64,000 bases of DNA, taken from contig JAACPW010000006.1 of the NCBI GenBank assembly GCA_009995225.1, positions 1-64,000 of the forward strand. Reading direction: 5' to 3'. Below, in pieces: positions 46,558 through 56,471 of the stretch (position 1 is its first letter; every line of letters starts with the position of its first letter). Source of the stretch: Sphingomonadales bacterium (GTDB taxonomy: Bacteria; Pseudomonadota; Alphaproteobacteria; Sphingomonadales; Sphingomonadaceae). The translations under genes were made by a program, and so were the position numbers. The notes beneath the pieces are model-generated. The model saw only the letters and a program-made list of their open reading frames with translations, did not search any database and was not told where the DNA came from.

Positions 46558-47348
46558 TGCGCGATCTCCTGCCTGGCGGTGTGGACGGCGTTTGCCAACG
46601 CCTGCGTCAGTTCCCGTAGCTTGGCCGGAGCATGAGCGCCATATTCGCCGCAGATTTCCACCAGGGCCGAGCCGACCACGACGCCGTCCGCGACCCTCGC
46701 GATGGCGGCGGCCTGTTCGGGTGTGCGCACACCGAAGCCGACCGCGATGGGCAGATCAGTCGAAGCCTTGAACCGCGCAACGGCTTCCTCGATGCTGGCC
46801 AGCACGGCCTGCTGCTTGCCGGTGATCCCGGCGACCGAAACGTAGTAGATGAACCCGGCCGAGCCTTCGAGCACCTGCGGCAGGCGCGCAACATCTGTTG
46901 TCGGCGTGGCAAGCCGGATCGGGGCGATGCCCTTCGCGCGCAGCGCCGGGCCGAGCGCGTCGTCTTCCTCGGGCGGAATGTCGACGCAGATCACGCCGTC
47001 AACGCCAGCCTCGGCAGCGGCCTGCGCGAACCATTCCGGCCCGCGCCGCACCATCGGGTTGGCATAGCCCATCAGCACCAGCGGCACATCGGGGTGGCGA
47101 GCGCGAAAATCGGTGGCGTAGCGCAGCACATCGGCGGTGGTCGTGCCCGCGCCCAAGCTGCGCAGATTGGCGCTCTGGATCGCGGGGCCATCGGCCATCG
47201 GATCGGTGAAGGGCATGCCGAGCTCGATCACATCCGCCCCGGCTTCGACCAGCGCATCGAGATTGGCGGCGGTGTCGCCGTCGCCTGCGGTGATGAAGCA
47301 GACGAGCGCGGGGTGACGGACGGCGAAGGTGGTGGAGAGGCGGGTCAT
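46554..47348 (-). CDS. trpA: tryptophan synthase alpha subunit
   Basis: A 264-aa TIM-barrel subunit that cleaves indole-glycerol phosphate. Catalytic Glu42 ('[11 protein letters not shown]') and Asp53 ('MADG') keep the 11-residue spacing of the Escherichia coli E49/D60 pair. '[11 protein letters not shown]' binds phosphate. It starts at ATG 47348, overlapping the stop of the 61-aa membrane protein by 4 nt instead of that of trpB. Confidence 0.96.
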   Translation of the reverse strand: MTRLSTTFAVRHPALVCFITAGDGDTAANLDALVEAGADVIELGMPFTDPMADGPAIQSANLRSLGAGTTTADVLRYATDFRARHPDVPLVLMGYANPMVRRGPEWFAQAAAEAGVDGVICVDIPPEEDDALGPALRAKGIAPIRLATPTTDVARLPQVLEGSAGFIYYVSVAGITGKQQAVLASIEEAVARFKASTDLPIAVGFGVRTPEQAAAIARVADGVVVGSALVEICGEYGAHAPAKLRELTQALANAVHTARQEIAQ

Positions 47349-47530
47349 CGGCGCATCGACTTGGCATAAGAACGGATAAGCAGCGCGGCAATCCCGCTGG
47401 TCACGATAATCAAGAACGGGTTGGGCAGCGAGACGTCATATCGGCCATGAAGATAAGACGTTCCAGCTATTGCGACGGCGTTGAGAACAATAAACAGGGT
47501 CAGGACATAGCGATCGAGCACATCTCTCAC
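47345..47530 (-). CDS. small two-helix membrane protein between trpB and trpA
   Basis: A 61-aa protein with two hydrophobic segments ('[18 protein letters not shown]' and '[15 protein letters not shown]') separated by a short '[10 protein letters not shown]' loop and ending in basic 'RSYAKSMRR'. It begins at GTG 47530, overlapping the trpB stop by 4 nt (GTGA), and ends overlapping trpA by 4 nt (ATGA). I do not recognise a family. Coupling on both sides is strong evidence that it is translated. Confidence 0.75.
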   Translation of the reverse strand: MRDVLDRYVLTLFIVLNAVAIAGTSYLHGRYDVSLPNPFLIIVTSGIAALLIRSYAKSMRR

Positions 47531-48741
47531 AATTCAACTCCCAGCTTCTCCGCCACGGTAAAGATGTCCTTGTCGCCGCGCCCGCACAGATTCATCAGCA
47601 CGATGCTGTCCTTGGGCAAGGTCGGCGCGACCTTCGCCACCGCCGCAATCGCGTGGGCAGGCTCCAGCGCCGGAATGATCCCCTCGGTGCGGCACAGCAG
47701 CTGGAAGCCTTCCAGCGCCTCGTCATCAGTGACGGCGGTGTAATCGACGCGGCCCGATTCCTTCAGCCATGCGTGTTCAGGGCCGATGCCGGGGTAGTCG
47801 AGCCCGGCGCTGATCGAGTGGCCCTCGGTTATCTGGCCATCCTCGTCCTGAAGCAGATAGGTGCGGTTGCCGTGGAGCACACCCGGGGTGCCGCCAAGCA
47901 GGCTCGCGGCGTGCTGGTCACCGTCCAGGCCATGGCCTGCCGCTTCGACGCCGAGCATCTTCACGTCCGCATCATCAAGGAACGGGTGGAACAGCCCGAG
48001 CGCGTTGGAACCGCCGCCGATGCAGGCGATCAGCAGGTCGGGCAGGCGGCCCACACGGCTCAGCATCTGCGCGCGCGCTTCCTTGCCGATCACGCTCTGG
48101 AAGTTGCGCACCATCTCCGGGTACGGGTGTGGGCCAGCGGCCGTGCCGATGATGTAGAAGGTGTCGTGGACATTCGCGACCCAGTCGCGCAGGCCTTCGT
48201 TCATCGCGTCCTTCAGCGTCGCGCCGCCGCTGGTGACGGGGATCACCTCGGCACCGAGCAGCTTCATGCGGAACACGTTGGGGGCTTGGCGCGCCACATC
48301 GGTCGCGCCCATGTAGATCACGCAAGGCAGGCCGAACCGCGCGCACACCGTGGCGGTGGCGACCCCGTGCTGGCCCGCGCCGGTTTCCGCAATGATGCGG
48401 GTCTTGCCCATGCGGATCGCCAGCAGGATCTGCCCGATGCAATTGTTGATCTTGTGCGCGCCGGTGTGATTGAGCTCGTCGCGCTTGAACCACACTTGCG
48501 CGCCGCCGAGTTCCTCCGTGAGGCGGGGCGCGAAGTAGAGCGGACTGGGGCGGCCGACGTAATGTTCGAGCAGGTCGTCGAACTCGGCCTGAAATGCCGG
48601 ATCGGCCTGCGCGGCGCGATATTCGCGCTCCAGATCGAGCACCAGCGGCATCAGGGTTTCGGCGACATAGCGCCCGCCGAACTGGCCGAAATGGCCGCGA
48701 TCGTCGGGTTGGTTGCGGAATGAGTTGAGCGGAGTGTTCAT
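47527..48741 (-). CDS. trpB: tryptophan synthase beta subunit
   Basis: A 404-aa PLP enzyme that joins indole and serine. PLP-binding Lys97 lies in 'HTGAHKINN', the glutamate-type motif 'AETGAGQHG' and the phosphate-binding 'GGGSNA' are present, and the N-terminus starts '[26 protein letters not shown]'. ATG 48741 overlaps the trpF stop by 4 nt. The longer frame to 49623 is antisense-like read-through and was ignored. Confidence 0.97.
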   Translation of the reverse strand: MNTPLNSFRNQPDDRGHFGQFGGRYVAETLMPLVLDLEREYRAAQADPAFQAEFDDLLEHYVGRPSPLYFAPRLTEELGGAQVWFKRDELNHTGAHKINNCIGQILLAIRMGKTRIIAETGAGQHGVATATVCARFGLPCVIYMGATDVARQAPNVFRMKLLGAEVIPVTSGGATLKDAMNEGLRDWVANVHDTFYIIGTAAGPHPYPEMVRNFQSVIGKEARAQMLSRVGRLPDLLIACIGGGSNALGLFHPFLDDADVKMLGVEAAGHGLDGDQHAASLLGGTPGVLHGNRTYLLQDEDGQITEGHSISAGLDYPGIGPEHAWLKESGRVDYTAVTDDEALEGFQLLCRTEGIIPALEPAHAIAAVAKVAPTLPKDSIVLMNLCGRGDKDIFTVAEKLGVEL

Positions 48742-49370
48742 ATGCGGGCCGCTTTGCAGAAGGCAGCGATTTTGTCCACGTCCTTGATGCCGGGCGCGCT
48801 TTCGACGCCGGAGGAGGTATCGACCAGCGGCGCGCCTGTCAGGCGAATGGCCTCGCCCACGTTGGCAGGGGTCAGCCCGCCGGCAAGCCCCCACGGCGTC
48901 GGTGCCTTGTAGGCGCGCAGCAAATCCCAATCGAACCGCGTGCCATTCCCGCCGGGAAGGCCGCTCGCAGGCGCATCGAACAGCAACCGGTCCGCTGCGC
49001 CGTGGAAGCGGGCGGCAGCGGCGAGCGAATCTGCACCCCTGACGCCCAGCGCGCGCCATGCCTCGATCCCGGTTTCGGCGCGGAAGCGGGCGAGGGTTTC
49101 GGGGGTTTCGGCACCGTGAAACTGCACAACGTCCGGGCGGACTTCGCGCACCGCTTCGGCCAGAGCCGCAGGCGCGAGATTGACCACCAGCAGCACCACC
49201 TTGACTTGTGGCGGCACCAATCCGCGCAGACGCGCCGCTTCGGCCAGTGACAGGTGCCGCGGGCTCTTTTCGAAATGGACAAGGCCGACATAATCCGCCC
49301 GCGCATTTGCAGCAGCAGCCACAGTTTCCGGCGTCGAGAGGCCGCAGATTTTCACGAGCGTCGCAGTCAT
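48738..49370 (-). CDS. trpF: phosphoribosylanthranilate isomerase
   Basis: A 210-aa TIM barrel catalysing the Amadori rearrangement in tryptophan synthesis. Catalytic Cys9 is in 'KICGLS', '[10 protein letters not shown]' lies mid-protein, and the C-terminal '[16 protein letters not shown]' carries the second catalytic residue and phosphate site. It overlaps trpB by 4 nt and starts 9 nt after the GNAT gene. Confidence 0.96.
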   Translation of the reverse strand: MTATLVKICGLSTPETVAAAANARADYVGLVHFEKSPRHLSLAEAARLRGLVPPQVKVVLLVVNLAPAALAEAVREVRPDVVQFHGAETPETLARFRAETGIEAWRALGVRGADSLAAAARFHGAADRLLFDAPASGLPGGNGTRFDWDLLRAYKAPTPWGLAGGLTPANVGEAIRLTGAPLVDTSSGVESAPGIKDVDKIAAFCKAARI

Positions 49371-49379
49371 CGTGTTGCC

Positions 49380-49886
49380 CTAGGCCGGGCCAAGCCGTTT
49401 TTCCAGCACCGCAAAGGTGATCGGCGGATCGCGCAGCACCGGAAAGGGCCGTGTCTCGCCGGTGCGGGTGTAACCCCGCCGTTGGTACCAGGCGATGAGC
49501 CTTTCCCGGCTGTCGATCACGGTCATTTCCATCATGGCACTGCCGAGGCCCCGGGCGTGGTCTTCCGCTGTTTCGAGCAAGCGTCGTCCGATCCCGCCCG
49601 ATTGCAGTTCTGGCGCAACGCACAGCATCCCGAGATAAGACAAAAATTGATCTTTGCGCGTAACGGCGACGCAGCCGATCAAAGCCGGCTTTTTTCGCGC
49701 TGTCAGAATCGTGACCGCTGGATCGGTTAGCATGGCCTCCAGTTCGCCCGGTGCGATGCGCTCATCATCCAGAATATCGGCTTCGTGATTCCATCCAGCC
49801 CGCGCCGAATCGCCGCGATAGGCAGCTTCCAGCAGGGCCTTGAGGGCAGGGGCGTCGGCAAGGGACGCCGCAAGAATGCGGATCAA
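49380..49886 (-). CDS. GNAT family N-acetyltransferase
   Basis: A 168-aa acetyltransferase: '[19 protein letters not shown]' near the N-terminus, the acetyl-CoA pyrophosphate motif '[18 protein letters not shown]' (Q-x-x-G-x-G/A pattern) and the closing '[17 protein letters not shown]'. The acceptor substrate is unknown. It sits between pyrF (4-nt overlap) and trpF, so it is part of the superoperon without an obvious role in it. Confidence 0.85.
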   Translation of the reverse strand: MIRILAASLADAPALKALLEAAYRGDSARAGWNHEADILDDERIAPGELEAMLTDPAVTILTARKKPALIGCVAVTRKDQFLSYLGMLCVAPELQSGGIGRRLLETAEDHARGLGSAMMEMTVIDSRERLIAWYQRRGYTRTGETRPFPVLRDPPITFAVLEKRLGPA

Positions 49887-50569
49887 AGCGTCGCCTCGAT
49901 CGCGCGCGCCGCTGCCTCCGGGTCTTCCGCACGAGCTATCGGGCGTCCGATGACCAGCACGCTGGCACCGTTATCGCGCGCCTGTCGCGGGGTGACGACG
50001 CGCTTCTGATCGCCGGTGCCACCGCCGTTCTTGGCGCCGGTGGGGCGCAGGCCGGGGACGACGAAATGGCCGTCCTTCCATGCCTTGCGCACCATGGCCA
50101 CTTCCTGGCCGGAACACACGATGCCGTCCAGCCCCGCCTCGTGAGCGAGTTCCGCCAGCCGCATCACCTGCGTTTCGGCGCTGCCATAGACGCCGGTGGC
50201 GGCGAGATCTGCGGTGTCGAGGCTGGTCAGCATCGTCACCGCCACCACCTTGCATCCCTCGGCGGCGGCCGCTTTTGCATCCTCCATCATCGCGCGCCCG
50301 CCGCTGGCGTGGACGGTGACGATGGCGGGTTCATAAACATGGATCGCCTGCATCGCCTTGGCGACGGTATTGGGGATGTCGTGGAACTTGAGGTCAAGGA
50401 AGATCGGAAGACCCAGATGCGCAATCTCGTGCACCCCGTGCGCGCCGTGGGCGCAGAAGAATTCCAGACCCAGCTTCACGCCGCCGATGTGCGAACGGAC
50501 CTTTTCGACCAGCGCCTTGGCAGGTTCGAGGCTGGGCACGTCGAGTGCGAGATAGATGGGGTTGCTCAT
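49883..50569 (-). CDS. pyrF: orotidine-5'-phosphate decarboxylase
   Basis: A 228-aa enzyme for the last step of UMP synthesis. The catalytic Asp-Lys-Asp array is in 'DLKFHDIPNTV' (Lys61), and the phosphate loop 'VPGLRPTGAKNGG' is near the C-terminus. It is joined by 4-nt overlaps to lapA upstream and the GNAT gene downstream. Confidence 0.97.
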   Translation of the reverse strand: MSNPIYLALDVPSLEPAKALVEKVRSHIGGVKLGLEFFCAHGAHGVHEIAHLGLPIFLDLKFHDIPNTVAKAMQAIHVYEPAIVTVHASGGRAMMEDAKAAAAEGCKVVAVTMLTSLDTADLAATGVYGSAETQVMRLAELAHEAGLDGIVCSGQEVAMVRKAWKDGHFVVPGLRPTGAKNGGGTGDQKRVVTPRQARDNGASVLVIGRPIARAEDPEAAARAIEATL

Positions 50570-50949
50570 TTTCCGCTTCCGTCTGTGCCGTAATCGGTAG
50601 GGCTGAAGGGCTCGGCCGTTTCTACCGGTTTTGTCCCATGCTTTTCCACAGGGCTGTCCACCGCCGGAATCACCGGCCCTTGCGTGTCACGCTGGCGCGC
50701 CAGCGCGTTGTTCTTCAGCGAGGTCTCCAACGCGCGGATGCGGCGGTTCTGGCTCCACACCACGCTGCGGTGCACCGCCCACATCGGCACAAAGCCGGCG
50801 ATGAAGGCAAGCATTGTCAGCACCGGCACTTTTGTTTCCAGAACGAGGTTCTGCCACAGCGTCAGTTCTACCGGTTGCCAGTTGTAGATCGCAAAGATCA
50901 GGAAACCGAAGGCTGCCAGAACCCACAAGATAGTGCGAAGGATCTTCAC
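50566..50949 (-). CDS. LapA-domain membrane protein
   Basis: A 127-aa protein with two N-terminal helices ('ILWVLAAFGFLIFAIYNW' and 'VLTMLAFIAGFVPMWAVH') enclosing 'QPVELTLWQNL'. This is the LapA (YciS) domain, which in Escherichia coli helps control LpxC and lipopolysaccharide assembly. The rest is a charged coil and a disordered tail. Unlike in enterobacteria, no lapB is adjacent. GTG 50949 is the start. It is the first gene of the superoperon and overlaps pyrF by 4 nt. Confidence 0.85.
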   Translation of the reverse strand: MKILRTILWVLAAFGFLIFAIYNWQPVELTLWQNLVLETKVPVLTMLAFIAGFVPMWAVHRSVVWSQNRRIRALETSLKNNALARQRDTQGPVIPAVDSPVEKHGTKPVETAEPFSPTDYGTDGSGK

Positions 50950-51025
50950 GACATGTGCCTTTTTCGATGGGCTGCGACGTTCGCAAACCTAAGCCATTCC
51001 CACGATGAGTCCAGCACCGCTGCTA

Positions 51026-52336
51026 TCACCTGAAAACGCGCGCGAAGATCGTGTCGACGTGCTTGAAGTGGTAGCCAAGATCAAACAGCTGATCGAGTTG
51101 TTCGGGTGCGAGGCGCGCTGTGACGTCCCCATCGGCCTTGAGCAGATCAAGCAGGTTCAATGCGCCGTCGGCCTCCCACACCTTCATCGCGTTGCGCTGT
51201 ACCAGGCGATAGGAATCGTCGCGCGTCAGGCCGGCCTGTGTGAGCGCCAGCAGCACCCGCTGCGAATGGATCAGGCCGCCCATGCGGTTCAGGTTCTTTT
51301 CCATCCGCGCCGGGTAAACCAGCAGCTTGTCGACCACGCCGGTCAACCGCGCCAGCGCAAAATCAAGCGTGATGGTCGCATCCGGGCCGATGAAACGCTC
51401 CACCGACGAATGCGAGATATCGCGTTCATGCCACAGCGCGACATTCTCCAGCGCAGGCGTGACGGCAGAACGCACCAGGCGCGCGAGACCGGTCAAGTTT
51501 TCGGTGAGGATCGGGTTGCGTTTGTGCGGCATCGCGGACGAACCCTTCTGGCCGGGCGAGAAATACTCTTCGGCTTCCAGAACTTCGGTGCGCTGCAAGT
51601 GGCGTATCTCGACGGCCAGACGTTCGATGCTGCTGGCGATCACACCCAGCGTGGCGAAATACATTGCATGACGATCGCGCGGGATGACCTGCGTGGAGAC
51701 GGGTTCGATGGCAAGACCCAGCTTGTCCGCGACATATTCCTCTACCGCCGGATCGATATTGGCAAAGGTGCCAACCGCGCCGCTGATCGCGCAGGTCGCG
51801 ATCTCGGCCCGCGCCGCGATCAGCCGGGTGCGGCAGCGGTCGAACTCGGCGTAGGCCTGGGCCAGCTTCAGACCAAAGGTCACCGGCTCGGCATGAATGC
51901 CGTGGCTGCGCCCGATGGTGGGGGTGTATTTGTGTTCCTCGGCGCGGGTCTTGATCGCGGCGAGCAGGGCGTCGAGCTCGGCAAGCAGCAGGTCGCTCGC
52001 ACGGGCGAGTTGTACTGACAGTGTGGTGTCGAGCACGTCGGACGATGTCATGCCCTGATGCATGAAACGCGCTTCTTCGCCGACTTGCTGCGCCACCCAG
52101 TCGAGGAAAGCGATCACGTCATGCTTGGTCACGGCCTCGATCGCGTCGATCGCGGCGACGTCGATTGCCGGGCCCGTCGCCCACCAATCCCACAGCGCCT
52201 TGGCAGCGGACTGCGGGACGACGCCCAGATCGGCGAGCTTCTGCGTGGCATGCGCCTCGATCTCGAACCAGATGCGATATTTCGCCTCCGGTTCCCACAG
52301 GGCGGACATGGCGGGGCGGGAATAACGGGGGACCAT
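51026..52336 (-). CDS. purB: adenylosuccinate lyase
   Basis: A 436-aa fumarase-fold enzyme acting twice in purine synthesis. The signature 'GSSAMPHKRNP' is at residues 265-275, 'MTSSDVLDTTLSVQL' and 'IGRSHGIHAEPVTFG' are the other active-site segments, and the N-terminus is 'MVPRYSRPAMSALWEPEAKYRIW'. GGAG lies 8-9 nt before ATG 52336. An inferred promoter lies just upstream. Confidence 0.97.
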   Translation of the reverse strand: MVPRYSRPAMSALWEPEAKYRIWFEIEAHATQKLADLGVVPQSAAKALWDWWATGPAIDVAAIDAIEAVTKHDVIAFLDWVAQQVGEEARFMHQGMTSSDVLDTTLSVQLARASDLLLAELDALLAAIKTRAEEHKYTPTIGRSHGIHAEPVTFGLKLAQAYAEFDRCRTRLIAARAEIATCAISGAVGTFANIDPAVEEYVADKLGLAIEPVSTQVIPRDRHAMYFATLGVIASSIERLAVEIRHLQRTEVLEAEEYFSPGQKGSSAMPHKRNPILTENLTGLARLVRSAVTPALENVALWHERDISHSSVERFIGPDATITLDFALARLTGVVDKLLVYPARMEKNLNRMGGLIHSQRVLLALTQAGLTRDDSYRLVQRNAMKVWEADGALNLLDLLKADGDVTARLAPEQLDQLFDLGYHFKHVDTIFARVFR

Positions 52337-52374
52337 CGGGCGGCTCCGGATGAGAGGTCGAAATATGGCGCGCG

Positions 52375-52402
52375 GGCTAGGCGGCGTGGGCGCGGAAGGC
52401 AA
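52375..52402 (-). promoter_or_regulatory. candidate purB promoter
   Basis: On the minus strand, TTGCCT (52402-52397), a 16-nt spacer and CTAGCC (52380-52375) end 38 nt before ATG 52336, leaving a normal leader with a GGAG ribosome site. Confidence 0.5.
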
Positions 52403-52407
52403 GTCTG

Positions 52408-53142
52408 CTAGATGAGTCCCTTGGCCCGCAGGCTGGTATGCCCTTCGCGCCCGATAATAACGTGATCATGAACGGTGACGCCCATAAGCCGACCGGCTTC
52501 GGCGATGCGCTGGGTGATCTGGATATCGGCGCGACTGGGTTCGGGCGAGCCGCTGGGATGATTGTGGACAAGGATCATGGCGGACGCGCCCACGTCCATC
52601 GCCCGGCGGATCACTTCACGGGGATGTATCGCGGCTTCGTCAATTGATCCGTCGCCCACGTGGTGATCCTCGATCAAGCGATTCTTGGTATCGAGATACA
52701 GCACCCGCACACGCTCCACGGTCAGATGCGCCATGTCGGTGGTGAGATAATCGATCAGCGCCTGCCAACTGCCGAGCACCGGCTTGCCCATGATCTCGGC
52801 CCGCGCCATCCGCCGTGCGGCAAGAGCAACGGCCTTGAGGGCAGCGGCGCTGTTTTCGCCCACACCTTTGACCCGCTGCAGCGCCTTGGCATCGGCATTG
52901 AGCACGCCTGCAAGTGTGCCATATTGCGCGAGCAGCGCCTTGGCGATCGGCTTGGTATTGCCGCGCGGGATGGCCGCGAACAAGAGATATTCGAGCACCT
53001 CGTAATCGGCCAACGCTTCGGCTCCGCCGGTTAGCAGCCGATGCCGCAGGCGCGCGCGGTGCCCGTCGCCTGCGGCCTTGCCCGCATCGAAATCGGGCAC
53101 GGCCCCGTCGAGAAAATCGAACCTGTCTTCAGCTTCCGGCAA
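52408..53142 (-). CDS. radC: RadC family protein
   Basis: A 244-aa protein with N-terminal helix-hairpin-helix-like region ('ALQRVKGVGENSAAAL') and a C-terminal JAMM/MPN+ domain with His193, His195 and Asp206 in 'HNHPSGSPEPSRAD', the canonical metal site. RadC's role in DNA repair is debated. No ATG lies near the conserved N-terminus; TTG 53142 is preferred because a G6 run sits about 6 nt upstream. It is divergent from ydbH. Confidence 0.9.
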   Translation of the reverse strand: MPEAEDRFDFLDGAVPDFDAGKAAGDGHRARLRHRLLTGGAEALADYEVLEYLLFAAIPRGNTKPIAKALLAQYGTLAGVLNADAKALQRVKGVGENSAAALKAVALAARRMARAEIMGKPVLGSWQALIDYLTTDMAHLTVERVRVLYLDTKNRLIEDHHVGDGSIDEAAIHPREVIRRAMDVGASAMILVHNHPSGSPEPSRADIQITQRIAEAGRLMGVTVHDHVIIGREGHTSLRAKGLI

Positions 53143-53217
53143 TGCGACCCCCCGGAAAGGCGTTGAACCGTATGCCTCATTGCCTTTGGACGATGATACG
53201 CGCAAGGCTTGGAGACA

Positions 53218-56200
53218 ATGTTGGTGCCGGACGCGCAGCCTATGGACGAGCCGGAAGGCAGACGCACGCGGCGGTTCCGGCTGCGGCGCTTGCGCAGTCG
53301 CATCGCGTTGGGGTTGGCTGCGGTGGCGCTGCTGGTTGCAAGCGCTGCCTGGATCAGCCGGGAGCGAATCGCGGGCGACGTGATCGACGATTACCTTCAG
53401 GCCAGTGATATCCCGGCAACCTACGACATCGTTGCCATCGGCCCGCGCGCCCAGGTGATCGAAAATCTGGTGATCGGCGACCCCGCGCGGCCTGATCTCA
53501 CGGTCAAGCGGCTGGTGGTTGAGATCGGGGTCGGCTGGGCCGGACCCGAGGTGCGCCGGGTGCGTGTGGAGGGCGCCCGGCTGTTTGCGCGATTCGATGA
53601 CGGCACCTTCAGCCTCGGCGCGCTCGACCCGCTGATATTTACCGGCTCGGACGCGCCCCCTGCGCTTCCGGCCATCAATGTCACACTTTCCGATGCCCGC
53701 GCATTGCTGGAAAGCGATTACGGGCGCGTGGGCCTGAAGCTCGAAGGCGCTGGACGGATCGACGATGGGTTCGTTGGAACCATCGCTGCCGCCGCCCCGG
53801 GAATCGGGGTGGAGGGCTGCCGCGCCCAGACCGCGACGCTGTTCGGCAAGCTCGTCACGCGTGACGGCGCGCCCCGGCTTGATGGGCCGCTGCGGATCGG
53901 CAATCTGCAATGTGGAAGGGCGCAGTTGGCGCAAGCGGACATCGGCACGCAGCTAAGCGTGAACCGAGACTTTTCCGCGGCCAAAGCCGATTTGCGCCTG
54001 ACGGGCGAACGGGCGGCCTACGGCGATTTTTCCGGCGAATCGCTTTCCGGTAACGCGCAGGTCAACTGGTCGACCGGACGGCTCGCATTGGGGCATGATC
54101 TTGCGATGACCGGCTTGGCCAGTCCGCAAGGCCGCATGGCCGAGTTGGCGCTGGAGGGAAGCTGGCGCGGGGTGGACGATGGTAGCAGCGGCCAGTGGGA
54201 CGGCACGCTCCGCGGCCAGGGTTTCGATTCCGCAGGTGATCTGGCTGACAGCCTCGTTTCAGCCGAGCGCGGGCTTGCAGGTACATTGCTTGCCCCCTTG
54301 GTTGCCAAAGCGCGCAGCGCAGCGATACGGGCGCTGGATGGCGCCAGCCTGCGCGCCGACGGCATTGTCCGCCACAAAGGCACGGACATGTCGCTGGTGG
54401 TTCCCGAGGCAAGCATGTCTGCCCGCAGCGGCACGCGGGTTCTGGCGTTCTCTCGCCTCAACGCAAGGGTACGTGCAGGGGAACTGGCAAGTCTTGGCGG
54501 CAATGTTCTGGTCGGGGGTGAAGGGCTACCCGGCATCAATGGCAGGATTGAGCAGCTGACAGGCGATGGCGGCTGGATGATCCGGGCGGCGATGGCGGAT
54601 TATGCGGCGGGCACAAACCGGCTCGCCGTTCCGCGCCTTGCGCTGCGTTTGGCGCCGGACGGAGCCTTTGCTTTTGACGGCCTCGTCACGGCCAGCGGCG
54701 ATCTGCCTGGCGGCGGTGTAACCGATCTTGCTGTGCCGCTTGAAGGCACGTGGTCACAGGCGCGCGGGCTGGCGCTGGGCACCCGCTGCACGCCGCTGCG
54801 CTTTGCCAGCTTGGCGCTGTCGGGGCTTGCGTTGAAGGGGCGGCGATTGATCTTATGCCCCGAAGGCAATGCGCCGATCCTTGCCTATCGTGACGGTCTG
54901 ACACTCGCGGCCCGCACCGGCCCGCTGAACCTCGACGGATCGCTAGGCGAAAGCCCGGCCCGTCTTGCGGCCACGGGCGTGGTGCTGCGCTATCCGCAGC
55001 CTTTCGCCATCGAAGGCCTTACCGCCACGATCGGTAGCGATGACAGCGAAGTCCGGCTTTCTGCCGCCAGCCTCACTGGCCGTCTGGATGGTGCAACGTC
55101 CGGCACCTTCACGGGTGGGGCGGCGCGGCTGGCGGTCGTGCCCCTCGATCTCGACACGATCACCGGGCGCTGGTCCTTTGCCGATGGCGCGCTGCGGATC
55201 GAAGACGGTGCTTTCACATTGTCTGACCGGCCGGCGCAAAGCCCGGTGCGGTTCGCGCCGCTGGTCGCCAACGGGGCAAGCCTGACGTTGCTGGACAATC
55301 GCATCGTGGCCGATGCCGTGCTGGCGCATCCCGCATCAGGCCGCAGCGTTGCGCAGGTGGCGATTACGCATGACCTTGGCACCGCCGCGGGCCGTGCGCG
55401 ATTGTCCGTCCCCGCGCTGGTGTTTGACGACAGCCTGCAGCCTGACGAACTGACGCCGCTTGCCAAGGGTGTCATTGCGCTGGCGACAGGCACCATAACC
55501 GGCGATGGGCGGATCGACTGGACAGCCGACACCATCACAAGCAGCGGCACTTTCCGCTCCGACAGCTTCGACTTTGCTGCGGCCTTCGGGCCGGTGCGGG
55601 GCCTTTCGGGCAAGGTGGTCTTTACCGATTTGCTCAATCTTACCACGGCGCCTGACCAGACACTCAGCATCGCCGCGATCAATCCCGGCATCGAGGTGCT
55701 GGCAGGCACGGTCCGGTTCGATCTGAAGGACGCCACACTTCTGAGCCTGCGGGATGCGCAATTCCCGTTTATGGGCGGCACGCTGTCGATGCGCCCGCTG
55801 GCAATGGATTTCAGCCAGCCCGAAGCCCGCCGTTACATCTTCGATATCGTGGGGCTGGATGCCGCGCAATTCGTGGCGCAGATGGAGCTGACCAATCTCA
55901 ACGCCACGGGCATCTTTGATGGCACCGTTCCGATTGTCTTCGATGCCGAGGGCAACGGGCGGATCGATGGCGGGATTCTTATGGCGCGACCGGGAGGCGG
56001 CAATGTCGCCTATATCGGTGAGCTGACTTACGAAGACCTCGGCACGATGGGCAATTATGCATTCTCTGCCCTGCGTTCGCTGGATTACACGCAGATGCGG
56101 GTCGGGCTGGGCGGCGATCTGGCGGGCGAGATCATCACCAGCTTCGATTTCGACGGCGTCCGCCAAGGGGCAGGGACCAGTCAGAACTTCATCACCCGGC

Positions 56201-56400
56201 GACTGGCGAAGCTCCCTATCCGCTTCAAGGTCAACGTTCGTTCCGAGAACTTCTACGAGATGGCGACGATGGTGCGATCTTTCTGGGATGCCAATTACAT
56301 CCGCAAGCCCGAAGATGTGGGCCTGTTCCGCCAGGAGGATGGCCGGCTCGTCCCGAATGCAAAACCTGTTCAACCTCCCGAAAGCGAAAGTCAGCCATGA
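53218..56400 (+). CDS. ydbH: YdbH-family (AsmA-like) intermembrane transport protein
   Basis: A 1060-aa protein with a single membrane anchor near the N-terminus ('IALGLAAVALLVASAAWI', after an Arg-rich cytosolic leader). A very long periplasmic beta-rich region follows, as in the AsmA-like YhdP/TamB/YdbH proteins that bridge the envelope and carry phospholipids. The C-terminal block 'GVRQGAGTSQNFITRRLAKLPIRFKVNVRSENFYEMATMV' is the YdbH-specific DUF. ATG 53218 is chosen; TTG 53209 is possible. The YnbE and YdbL homologues directly downstream make the assignment firm. Confidence 0.9.
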   Translation: MLVPDAQPMDEPEGRRTRRFRLRRLRSRIALGLAAVALLVASAAWISRERIAGDVIDDYLQASDIPATYDIVAIGPRAQVIENLVIGDPARPDLTVKRLVVEIGVGWAGPEVRRVRVEGARLFARFDDGTFSLGALDPLIFTGSDAPPALPAINVTLSDARALLESDYGRVGLKLEGAGRIDDGFVGTIAAAAPGIGVEGCRAQTATLFGKLVTRDGAPRLDGPLRIGNLQCGRAQLAQADIGTQLSVNRDFSAAKADLRLTGERAAYGDFSGESLSGNAQVNWSTGRLALGHDLAMTGLASPQGRMAELALEGSWRGVDDGSSGQWDGTLRGQGFDSAGDLADSLVSAERGLAGTLLAPLVAKARSAAIRALDGASLRADGIVRHKGTDMSLVVPEASMSARSGTRVLAFSRLNARVRAGELASLGGNVLVGGEGLPGINGRIEQLTGDGGWMIRAAMADYAAGTNRLAVPRLALRLAPDGAFAFDGLVTASGDLPGGGVTDLAVPLEGTWSQARGLALGTRCTPLRFASLALSGLALKGRRLILCPEGNAPILAYRDGLTLAARTGPLNLDGSLGESPARLAATGVVLRYPQPFAIEGLTATIGSDDSEVRLSAASLTGRLDGATSGTFTGGAARLAVVPLDLDTITGRWSFADGALRIEDGAFTLSDRPAQSPVRFAPLVANGASLTLLDNRIVADAVLAHPASGRSVAQVAITHDLGTAAGRARLSVPALVFDDSLQPDELTPLAKGVIALATGTITGDGRIDWTADTITSSGTFRSDSFDFAAAFGPVRGLSGKVVFTDLLNLTTAPDQTLSIAAINPGIEVLAGTVRFDLKDATLLSLRDAQFPFMGGTLSMRPLAMDFSQPEARRYIFDIVGLDAAQFVAQMELTNLNATGIFDGTVPIVFDAEGNGRIDGGILMARPGGGNVAYIGELTYEDLGTMGNYAFSALRSLDYTQMRVGLGGDLAGEIITSFDFDGVRQGAGTSQNFITRRLAKLPIRFKVNVRSENFYEMATMVRSFWDANYIRKPEDVGLFRQEDGRLVPNAKPVQPPESESQP

Positions 56401-56471
56401 CGCATCACGAATTGACCGCGCCAGGGTGCGCTGCCACATCCGCATCCGTAATCGGGGAGGGGGCAGCATCG

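Noticed and set aside
44341..46635. 764-residue open frame opposite folC and accD
   Set aside because: It runs antisense across two well-supported genes and has no family motifs or ribosome site. Its first codons lie in the 34-nt element.
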